NCBI GenBank assembly: GCA_963704475.1 | Contig: OY969900.1 | Span: forward strand, 248,001-312,000 | From: UBA9655 sp963704475 | GTDB lineage: Bacteria; Pseudomonadota; Alphaproteobacteria; UBA9655 | Direction of reading: 5' to 3' | Length of the DNA: 64,000 nt | Part shown: positions 52,180 through 58,596 of the stretch, in pieces | Layout: the number at the start of each line of letters is the position of its first letter | Numbering within the stretch: position 1 is the stretch's first letter | Program-made: the position numbers and the translations under genes | Notes under the pieces: model-generated | Seen by the model: only the letters and a program-made list of their open reading frames with translations | Told to the model about the DNA's origin: nothing | The model's database searches: none

Positions 52180-52859
52180 ACAGACGTGCCATGATCTTGT
52201 GTGCAGGACTTGGCACGCGCATGCGCCCTCTGACGGATACTCTTCCTAAACCTCTCATCCCTGTTGCGGGAAAGACAATGCTGGCGCGTGCCTTTGAGCA
52301 TCTTCATGCGGTAGGCATTTCGAACATTGTTGTGAATACCCATTATTTAGCTCCCCTCATCAAAAAAGCTGTGCCTTCCGAAACTCTTATTTCTTATGAA
52401 GACGTTTTGTATGATACAGGCGGTGGCATAAAAAAAGCCCTTCCTTTGTTAGGGGAGGGGGCTTTTTTTACTCTGAATGGGGATAGTGTTTGGACAGGCT
52501 CAGAAAGTCTTACAGCTATGGATCAGCTGTGGGATGAAGACAAAATGGACGCTCTTCTTCTCCTTATCCCGCGTAAAAAAGCGCATGGGTATAGCGGAGC
52601 TGGGGATTTTTTTCTTTCCCCAGAAAATAAACTTTCTCGACGAGAAACTGCGCTTGAGGCTCCGTATGTGTATGGAGGCATCCAACTCATTAGCCCCCAC
52701 CTCTTTGAGGATTTCCCGATAGAGCCCTTTTCTCTAAACGTTATATGGGATCAAGCTCTCCAAAAAGGACGCCTCTTTGGATATGTCCATCAAGGGGAGT
52801 GGTTCCACATCAGCACACCTGAAGACCTAAAACAGTATGAGCCGATGGTGGGAGAATAG
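52176..52859 (+). CDS. murU: MurNAc-1-phosphate uridylyltransferase MurU
   Basis: MurU makes UDP-MurNAc from MurNAc-1-phosphate, bypassing de novo MurA/MurB. The 227-residue nucleotidyltransferase has MILCAGLGTRMRPLTDTLPKPLIPVAGKTM (nucleotide-binding loop, residues 6-35), a metal Asp in LNGDSVW and the C-terminal GEWFHISTPEDL. It overlaps amgK by 4 bp. Confidence 0.91.
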   Translation: MNRRAMILCAGLGTRMRPLTDTLPKPLIPVAGKTMLARAFEHLHAVGISNIVVNTHYLAPLIKKAVPSETLISYEDVLYDTGGGIKKALPLLGEGAFFTLNGDSVWTGSESLTAMDQLWDEDKMDALLLLIPRKKAHGYSGAGDFFLSPENKLSRRETALEAPYVYGGIQLISPHLFEDFPIEPFSLNVIWDQALQKGRLFGYVHQGEWFHISTPEDLKQYEPMVGE

Positions 52860-52920
52860 GTCGAAATCCAAGGTGCAAGATAGCTTTGGAAGCAATAAGA
52901 AATTCAAAATTTAATTGATG

Positions 52921-52949
52921 TTTACATGTTTTTTTCTTATCTGTTAAAT
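52921..52949 (+). promoter_or_regulatory. Possible promoter of the fic leader
   Basis: TTTACA (52921-52926) and TTAAAT (52944-52949) are 17 bp apart in AT-rich DNA, about 45 bp before the leader ORF. This is a moderate match only. Confidence 0.35.
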
Positions 52950-52995
52950 TGAGTGCAATTATTCAAAAATAAAATTTTATTTATAGGTGATTCAC

Positions 52996-53061
52996 ATGAG
53001 AGAACATATCAAAATAAATCTCTCGATAATGATACTATCATATGATAGTATCATTGGATGA
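52996..53061 (+). CDS. Putative 21-residue leader peptide coupled to fic
   Basis: A short frame starts at an ATG 8 nt after AGGTGA and encodes 21 residues beginning MREHIKINLSIM. Its TGA overlaps the fic ATG in an ATGA junction (53058-53061). fic itself has no Shine-Dalgarno site, because the upstream bases are a palindrome, so translation of fic probably depends on ribosomes finishing this peptide. Whether the peptide itself has a role is unknown. Confidence 0.5.
   Translation: MREHIKINLSIMILSYDSIIG
53028..53055. promoter_or_regulatory. Perfect 28-bp palindrome ahead of fic
   Basis: The 28 bp are perfectly self-complementary (halves AATGATACTATCAT and ATGATAGTATCATT) and end 2 bp before the fic ATG. 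This may be the operator for the winged-helix domain at the C-terminus of the Fic protein or, in RNA, a hairpin hiding the start. Confidence 0.7.
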
Positions 53062-54041
53062 CATATATACCTCCTTTTTCCATTACATCACGCATCTTAT
53101 CCTTATCTCAGCGTATATTTCACGCCCTTGGTGTTCTAGAAGGGGAGAAACTTGATGCTGAGCCAGTTAAATTAAGGCGTAGCAATAATATCAAGACGAT
53201 ACACTCATCGCTCGCTATTGAAGGGAACACCCTTAATCTTGAGCAAGTGACACATATTTTTGAAGGAAAACGTGTTATTGGACCCAAAAAAGATATTATT
53301 GAAGTCCAAAATGCCTTTGCTATATATGAAAAATTTGATCAGTTAAAACCGACCTCTTTAAAGGATTTTTTATATGCACACGAAGTTCTTATGAAGAATC
53401 TTGTTTCAGAAAATGGGCAGTGGCGAACAAGTGGCGTTGGTATCTTTAAAGACTCTAAAGTTGCGCATCTTGCACCTTCCGCAAAACGAGTCCCGGAATT
53501 AATGAAAAATCTATTTGAATTTCTTAAAAATGACCACGCAACATCATGGTTATTGAAGGCATGTATTTTTCATTACGAATTAGAGTTCATTCACCCCTTT
53601 ATGGATGGCAATGGGCGAATGGGAAGGTTATGGCAACAACTTCTTCTTGCAAAAGAGAATATTATTTTTAAGTATATTACTGTAGAAGAACTTATTAAAG
53701 ATCACCAAAAAGAGTATTACGACGTCTTAAGCCATTGCGACAAAGAAGGAAATTCCACAACATTTGTTGAATTCTCTTGTGCTTTAATCCTTGTGGCACT
53801 TGAAAACTATAGAAAAAGCACAAACATAAGCTTGAAAGATTCAACATCTCGCTTAGGTTACGCCAAGAAAAAACTTCAAAATACTTTGTTTGCTCGAAAG
53901 GATTATCTGAATCTTTTCAAGAACATTTCAACAGCTACCGCAAGCCGTGATCTAAAATTCGGGCTTGATAATGGCCTTTTGAAGCATAAGGGTACGAAGA
54001 ACCAGTCTCTTTACCATTACTTACACCTAGAAAATGAATGA
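53058..54041 (+). CDS. Fic-family AMP-transferase with winged helix
   Basis: Fic proteins transfer AMP or related groups to proteins. The 327-residue protein has an N-terminal inhibitory helix of class II type (SSLAIEGN, fitting S/TxxxEG/N, residues ~52-60), the Fic core HPFMDGNGRMGRLW (residues ~189-202, fitting HPFxxGNGRxxR) and a C-terminal winged helix (TASRDLKFGLDNGLL). All catalytic residues are present, so it should be active and self-restrained. Targets may be the bacterium's own proteins or, if exported, host proteins; no export signal is visible. Confidence 0.92.
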   Translation: MTYIPPFSITSRILSLSQRIFHALGVLEGEKLDAEPVKLRRSNNIKTIHSSLAIEGNTLNLEQVTHIFEGKRVIGPKKDIIEVQNAFAIYEKFDQLKPTSLKDFLYAHEVLMKNLVSENGQWRTSGVGIFKDSKVAHLAPSAKRVPELMKNLFEFLKNDHATSWLLKACIFHYELEFIHPFMDGNGRMGRLWQQLLLAKENIIFKYITVEELIKDHQKEYYDVLSHCDKEGNSTTFVEFSCALILVALENYRKSTNISLKDSTSRLGYAKKKLQNTLFARKDYLNLFKNISTATASRDLKFGLDNGLLKHKGTKNQSLYHYLHLENE

Positions 54042-54087
54042 GGAGTTCGAAAGTTCTTCAAAGGGCGCATTTCAAGGAGCGCATTTC

Positions 54088-54120
54088 ATACTTGACTAAA
54101 ATAGTCAGGAATCGTATAAA
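54088..54120 (+). promoter_or_regulatory. isc promoter with IscR-type operator
   Basis: TTGACT (54092-54097) and TATAAA (54115-54120) are 17 bp apart. Overlapping them at 54088-54112 is ATACTTGACT-AAAA-TAGTCAGGAAT, a close match to type 1 IscR sites. Only 6 bp separate the -10 box from the iscR ATG, implying a leaderless mRNA. Holo-IscR would repress the operon. Confidence 0.78.
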
Positions 54121-54126
54121 CCCTTT

Positions 54127-54543
54127 ATGAAACTTGGAACAAAAGGACGATACGCCGTTATGGCGCTGGTGGATCTTGCCTATCATGGGAAGGGGCAGCC
54201 CTTGAGCTTGACAGAAATTGCTGCCCGCCAAGCTTTGCCCATTCTTTATCTTGAACAACTTTTTGTAAAGCTTCGAAAAAAAGGCTTTGTGGAAAGCACC
54301 CGAGGTCAGCTGGGGGGATATACCCTTGCGCGTGATGCAAGTGCTATCCGGATTGCAGAAATTTTGACGGCTGTGGAAGAACCCATTGAAACAACCCGGT
54401 GTTCTCGAGAGTCAACTATGGGATGCGTGGGTAAAAAAGGTCAGTGTTTGACCCATGATTTGTGGGCAGGACTCGGAGACCATATGTATCAATATTTAAA
54501 TGGTATTTCTTTAAGCGATGTATGCCAAAGGCGGGTTGTATGA
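54127..54543 (+). CDS. iscR: Rrf2-family Fe-S regulator IscR
   Basis: IscR senses Fe-S status and represses the isc operon when it carries a [2Fe-2S] cluster. The 138-residue protein starts MKLGTKGRYAVMALVDLAYHG with a winged helix (residues 1-80), and has the cluster cysteines CSRESTMGCVGKKGQC (C-x7-C-x6-C). Alignment with known family starts places the ATG at 54127. It overlaps the next gene by 4 bp. Confidence 0.94.
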   Translation: MKLGTKGRYAVMALVDLAYHGKGQPLSLTEIAARQALPILYLEQLFVKLRKKGFVESTRGQLGGYTLARDASAIRIAEILTAVEEPIETTRCSRESTMGCVGKKGQCLTHDLWAGLGDHMYQYLNGISLSDVCQRRVV

Positions 54544-55622
54544 TTTATCTTGATTATAACGCCTCTGTTCCTTTAAGGCCTCAAGCAAAAGAAGCCCTGG
54601 TGAAGACGCTTGCGCTCACAGGCAACCCCTCTTCTCCTCATCAAGCAGGACGTCATTTGCGATCTCTGGTTGATAAGGCTCGGAAAGACATTTTGGACGC
54701 TGTAGATGCAAAACGCTTAGTTTTTACGAGTGGCGGCACGGAAGCCAATGCCATGGCTTTATCAGGATTAAAATCTTTTCCTGTGGTGGTATCTAGCATT
54801 GAACATAAATCCGTCTTGAAAGCGGCGCCCCATTGTCACTTTATTCCTGTAACACAAGAGGGGGTTGTTAACTTGGAGCAACTCAACGCACTTCTCTCTT
54901 CTTTTGAAACACCAGGGCTTCTCTCATTAATGCTTGTTAATAATGAAACTGGCGTGATTCAGCCTGTTCAAGAAGCTGCGCGATTGGCTCGGTTTAAGGG
55001 ATGGAAAGTGCACACGGACGCCAGCCAAGCTTTGGGGCATGTGCCCCTTTCTTTTGAGAATCTAGGCGTAGATCTTATGACTCTATCTTCCCATAAGTGT
55101 GGTGGACCAGTAGGTGTGGGTGCCCTCGTGATGAAAGAAGACCTTCACCTTTCCCCCCTGATTAGAGGGGGTGGACAAGAGTATGGCATGCGTGCTGGAA
55201 CGCTTTCAGCGCCTTTGATTATGGGATTTTCTGCAGCTGTGAGGGAAGCTATTCAAGAGGACACTTCTTCTCTTCGAGAGTTTCAGCAGAAAATTGAGAC
55301 ATCCCTTCTTGAGGCCAAGATATATGGGAAAGAAAGCTCTCGTGTGCCTCACGTTGTTTGTTTAGGAATGCCACATGTTTTGGCTGAACTGCAGCTTATG
55401 GCTTTTGATTTAAAAGGTATTGCTATAAGCGCAGGGACCGCTTGTTCTTCAGGAACAATGAAGACGTCTCATGTCCTCAGAGCCATGGGTGTTGCAGAAG
55501 ATGAGGCCCGTTGCGCGATTCGGGTTAGTATGGGGTGGAACACCAAAAGTGCAGATATTGAGGCGTTTATTCAGGAATGGAAGGCGATCTATCAGGTCCA
55601 GCGTTTTAAGGAGGCATCATGA
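54540..55622 (+). CDS. Cysteine desulfurase, NifS-like (first of two)
   Basis: A PLP enzyme that takes sulfur from cysteine. The 360-residue protein begins MIYLDYNASVPLRPQAK; it has the PLP His in SSIEHKS, the PLP Lys in LSSHKCGGPVG and the active-site Cys in GTACSSGTMKTSHVL. It is more diverged than IscS, which follows at once with a 4-bp overlap. Tandem desulfurase genes after iscR are known in alphaproteobacteria such as Rickettsia. Confidence 0.91.
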   Translation: MIYLDYNASVPLRPQAKEALVKTLALTGNPSSPHQAGRHLRSLVDKARKDILDAVDAKRLVFTSGGTEANAMALSGLKSFPVVVSSIEHKSVLKAAPHCHFIPVTQEGVVNLEQLNALLSSFETPGLLSLMLVNNETGVIQPVQEAARLARFKGWKVHTDASQALGHVPLSFENLGVDLMTLSSHKCGGPVGVGALVMKEDLHLSPLIRGGGQEYGMRAGTLSAPLIMGFSAAVREAIQEDTSSLREFQQKIETSLLEAKIYGKESSRVPHVVCLGMPHVLAELQLMAFDLKGIAISAGTACSSGTMKTSHVLRAMGVAEDEARCAIRVSMGWNTKSADIEAFIQEWKAIYQVQRFKEAS

Positions 55623-56833
55623 ACGAGCGTCCCATTTATCTCGATTATCAAGCCACAACCCCCTGTGATCCACGGGTTGTCGAGGTAATGCTTCCTTATT
55701 TTACAGAAGAATTTGGGAATCCTCATTCTCGCAGCCATGCCTATGGATGGCGAGCAGAGGAAGTTGTTGAAACAGCGCGAGCTCAGGTTGCCCATCTGAT
55801 TAATGCGGACCCAAAGGCGCTTGTCTTTACAAGTGGGGCGACGGAATCAAATAACCTTGCCTTAAAAGGGGTTGCCCATTTTTATAAGGATAAGAAGAAT
55901 CATATTGTGACCTGTGCGACAGAACATAAGTGTGTTCTTGATAGCTGTCGCTATTTAGAACAGGAAGGATTTAATGTCACCTATCTGCCTGTTCAACCCA
56001 ATGGGATTATTGATCTTAATCAATTAAGGGACGCGATAACCGAGCAAACGGTTCTCGTCTCGATTATGGCGGTTAACAATGAAATAGGGGTGATTCAGCC
56101 GCTTGCTGAGATTGGAAAAATTTGTCGCGAAAGCGGCGTTTTCTTTCATACGGATGCGGCTCAAGCAGTGGGGAAGATCCTGATGGATGTTGAGGCAATG
56201 AACATTGACCTCCTCAGTCTTTCAGGACACAAAATTTATGGCCCAAAAGGGGTAGGGGCTCTTTATGTGCGTCGTAAACCACGTATTCGCTTACTCTCCC
56301 TCATTAATGGAGGAGGGCAAGAACGAGGGATGCGTTCAGGAACGCTCTCGCCGCCCTTGTGTGTTGGATTGGGCGAAGCCTGTGCTCTTGCGGGTAGAGA
56401 AATGGACAGTGAATATACGCGTCTTAAAGCGCTCCGTGATCGGTTTTATCATAGGATTATGACAGAATTAGAAGAGGTTTATCTCAATGGAGATTTGGAA
56501 CATCGTATTCCTGGAAACCTTAACCTTAGTTTTGCCCATGTGGAAGGGGAGGGGCTTATGATGGGAATTAAAGACTTAGCGGTTTCTTCAGGATCTGCCT
56601 GTACGTCTGCCTCTCTTGAGCCTTCCTATGTCTTGCGCGCTCTTGGGGTGGAAGAAGAAATGGCGCATACAAGTATCCGTATTGGGTTTGGACGGTTCAC
56701 GCGAGAGGAAGACATTGAGGTGGCAGCACAGAAAATTATCAAGGAAGTCCATCGGTTGCGAGAGATGAGCCCTTTGTGGGACATGAGTCAGGAAGGCATT
56801 GACTTGAAGTCAATTCAATGGGCTGCACACTAA
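55619..56833 (+). CDS. iscS: Cysteine desulfurase IscS
   Basis: The main sulfur donor for IscU. The 404-residue protein has IYLDYQATTPCDPRVV, the PLP Lys in LSGHKIYGPKGVGALY and the mobile loop Cys in SSGSACTSASLEPSYVLRALG. AGGAGG lies just upstream. The following iscU is displaced by about 500 bp because a GIY-YIG cassette sits between them. Confidence 0.95.
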   Translation: MNERPIYLDYQATTPCDPRVVEVMLPYFTEEFGNPHSRSHAYGWRAEEVVETARAQVAHLINADPKALVFTSGATESNNLALKGVAHFYKDKKNHIVTCATEHKCVLDSCRYLEQEGFNVTYLPVQPNGIIDLNQLRDAITEQTVLVSIMAVNNEIGVIQPLAEIGKICRESGVFFHTDAAQAVGKILMDVEAMNIDLLSLSGHKIYGPKGVGALYVRRKPRIRLLSLINGGGQERGMRSGTLSPPLCVGLGEACALAGREMDSEYTRLKALRDRFYHRIMTELEEVYLNGDLEHRIPGNLNLSFAHVEGEGLMMGIKDLAVSSGSACTSASLEPSYVLRALGVEEEMAHTSIRIGFGRFTREEDIEVAAQKIIKEVHRLREMSPLWDMSQEGIDLKSIQWAAH

Positions 56834-56899
56834 AATTATTATGTAAGAAGACGAGAGCTATGCAACAAGACGAGATCTTCTGAAAAACTAAACGCGGTG

Positions 56900-56925
56900 T
56901 CATCCCTGCGAAAGCAGGGATCCAT
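56900..56925 (+). repeat. 26-bp inverted end, left of the GIY-YIG cassette
   Basis: The 26 bases are the exact reverse complement of 57229-57254. Inside is an 8-bp hairpin, ATCCCTGC-GAAA-GCAGGGAT. Confidence 0.9.
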
Positions 56926-56943
56926 AAAAATGAGGATAAAACA

Positions 56944-57228
56944 ATGACGTATCATGTTTACATTCTCTGTTCAAAAAAGAATGGGACATTGTATATTGGA
57001 GTAACAAATAATTTAGCTCGTCGTGTCTTTGAGCATAAAAATAAAATTACTAAGGGTTTTACATCAAAATATGACGTTGATAAACTCGTATATGCCGAAG
57101 AATACAATGATGTGTATGAAGCACTATATCGAGAAAAAAAACTTAAAGCATGGAAGAGAGACTGGAAAATAAAGTTGATCAACGAGGTTAACCCATCATG
57201 GAACGATTTATATAATGGATCGTTGTAA
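56944..57228 (+). CDS. GIY-YIG endonuclease, small stand-alone type
   Basis: A 94-residue nuclease of the UPF0213/YhbQ type. MTYHVYILCSKKNGTLYIGVTNNLARRVFEHK gives the motif as VYI-x9-YIG with the catalytic Arg following (ARRVFEHK), and EALYREKKLKAWKRDWKIKLI holds the metal-binding Glu. Its AT-rich codons differ from the isc genes around it. It ends exactly at the right inverted end. Confidence 0.9.
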   Translation: MTYHVYILCSKKNGTLYIGVTNNLARRVFEHKNKITKGFTSKYDVDKLVYAEEYNDVYEALYREKKLKAWKRDWKIKLINEVNPSWNDLYNGSL

Positions 57229-57254
57229 ATGGATCCCTGCTTTCGCAGGGATGA
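57229..57254 (-). repeat. 26-bp inverted end, right of the GIY-YIG cassette
   Basis: The exact inverse of 56900-56925, containing CCCTGCTTTCGCAGGG. It starts on the base after the nuclease stop codon. Confidence 0.9.
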
Positions 57255-57331
57255 AACTGGAAGGTAAGCTTTTGAGTCATTTCAGACTTACTTATAATTT
57301 TTACCCAAACCCCTAAGGAGGTTATAAAACC

Positions 57332-57718
57332 ATGGCCTATTCACAAAAAGTAATCGACCATTATGAGAATCCGCGTAATGTAGGAGTTTTGGATGCAAAA
57401 GACGGATCCGTAGGCACAGGGCTTGTTGGAGCGCCATCTTGTGGGGATGTCATGAAACTTCAGATCAAAGTGAGTGACGACGGAGTGATTGAAGATGCCA
57501 AATTTAAAACATTTGGCTGTGGGTCAGCAATTGCTTCCAGCTCTCTTGTGACTGAATGGATTAAGGGAAAATCAATTGAGGAAGCCGAGACAATTAAAAA
57601 TACAACGATTGCCCAGCATTTGGCACTCCCACCGGTTAAAATCCATTGTTCAATGCTCGCCGAAGACGCGATCCGCGCTGCTATTGAGGATTATAAGAAA
57701 AAACGGAAGGTCGCGTAA
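57332..57718 (+). CDS. iscU: Fe-S cluster scaffold IscU
   Basis: The scaffold on which IscS and frataxin build [2Fe-2S] clusters. The 128-residue protein has the three cluster cysteines in APSCGDV, FGCGSA and HCSMLAE, and the LPPVK motif recognised by HscA just before the last Cys. TAAGGAGG lies upstream of the ATG. It abuts iscA. Confidence 0.96.
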   Translation: MAYSQKVIDHYENPRNVGVLDAKDGSVGTGLVGAPSCGDVMKLQIKVSDDGVIEDAKFKTFGCGSAIASSSLVTEWIKGKSIEEAETIKNTTIAQHLALPPVKIHCSMLAEDAIRAAIEDYKKKRKVA

Positions 57719-58054
57719 ATGGGCCAACCGATTCTAACAATCACCGAAGCAGCAGTCGCACGGATTCAAACAATGCTCAGCGAGCGTGGAAAACCAGCTC
57801 ATGGCATTCGCGTTGGCGTTCGAGCGAAGGGATGTACGGGGCTTTCTTATACTCTTGAGTTTGCTGAGGAAGAAAGTGCCTATGACGAAAAAATTGAAGA
57901 AGGGGGGGTAAAAGTTTTTATTGATCCAAAGGCTGTCATGTTTCTTTTAGGCTCATCCATGGATTATGTGGAGGACAAGTTGTCTTCCGGGTTTGTCTTT
58001 ACAAACCCTAATGAAAAGGGTCGTTGTGGGTGCGGCGAATCGTTTCATGTCTGA
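57719..58054 (+). CDS. iscA: Fe-S carrier IscA
   Basis: An A-type carrier that moves clusters from IscU to targets. The 111-residue protein has the three conserved cysteines (RAKGCTGLSY and the tail GRCGCGESFHV). It starts directly after the iscU stop and its end overlaps the hscB start. Confidence 0.95.
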   Translation: MGQPILTITEAAVARIQTMLSERGKPAHGIRVGVRAKGCTGLSYTLEFAEEESAYDEKIEEGGVKVFIDPKAVMFLLGSSMDYVEDKLSSGFVFTNPNEKGRCGCGESFHV

Positions 58055-58526
58055 CCCATTCGCGCTTTTGGGTCTGACAAAACAATATCCTCTTGATTCT
58101 AAAGATCTTGAACAAGCTTACTTTGAGGCCCAAAAGAAAACCCATCCTGACCAGTTCGCGTGGGCTACACGCGAAGAAAAAGCAGAAGCGGCAAGAAAGT
58201 CCACGTGTGTTAATCAAGCGTATTCTTTGCTTAGGGATCCTTTGAAGCGGGCGGAATATTTGCTTAAAGAGGCAGAAGTCGAGCTTTTCACCCCTGACCC
58301 TCTCTTTTTAGAGCAAGTGATGGAATGGAAAGAACAGCAAGAGGCTGGCAAAGACATCAAGCAAGAGCTTCTTCAAACAAAACAAACCCTTTTTGAAGCT
58401 CTAGCGGTTGCTTTTAAAGAAAAAGACTATGAAACGGCCGGGCGGTCACTTTACCAGCTGCAATACTTACAAAGAATAGAATTACCTCTTCCCTTGTGGG
58501 AGAGGTCGGCGCGAAGCGACGGGTGA
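58047..58526 (+). CDS. hscB: Co-chaperone HscB (repeat-derived C-terminus)
   Basis: HscB is the J-protein that brings IscU to HscA. The 159-residue protein starts MSDPFALLGLTKQYPLD and has HPD in KTHPDQFAWA, followed by the helical IscU-binding domain ending LYQLQYLQRIE. The last ~14 residues (LPLPLWERSARSDG) are encoded by the repeat arm at 58484-58532 and replace the native end. It overlaps iscA by 8 bp. Confidence 0.92.
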   Translation: MSDPFALLGLTKQYPLDSKDLEQAYFEAQKKTHPDQFAWATREEKAEAARKSTCVNQAYSLLRDPLKRAEYLLKEAEVELFTPDPLFLEQVMEWKEQQEAGKDIKQELLQTKQTLFEALAVAFKEKDYETAGRSLYQLQYLQRIELPLPLWERSARSDG

Positions 58527-58532
58527 GGGGTG
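58484..58532 (+). repeat. Inverted repeat arm at the hscB 3' end
   Basis: It carries TACCTCTTCCCTTGTGGGAG and CGACGGGTGAGGGGT. It is the same family as 27472-27537 and encodes the last codons and stop of hscB. Confidence 0.82.
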
Positions 58533-58596
58533 TTTTTGGGAGGGTTATGTGTTTTTGGAATAACGAAGTAGTCAGTAATCTTGAAGGAGTTTGGAG

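Larger units (their letters stand above)
56900..57254 (+). mobile_element. GIY-YIG nuclease cassette inserted in the isc operon
   Basis: A 355-bp unit with perfect 26-bp inverted ends surrounds one small GIY-YIG endonuclease gene, between iscS and iscU, genes that are adjacent in most isc operons. The palindromic ends and lack of other cargo suggest a nuclease-driven mobile palindrome. Confidence 0.72.
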
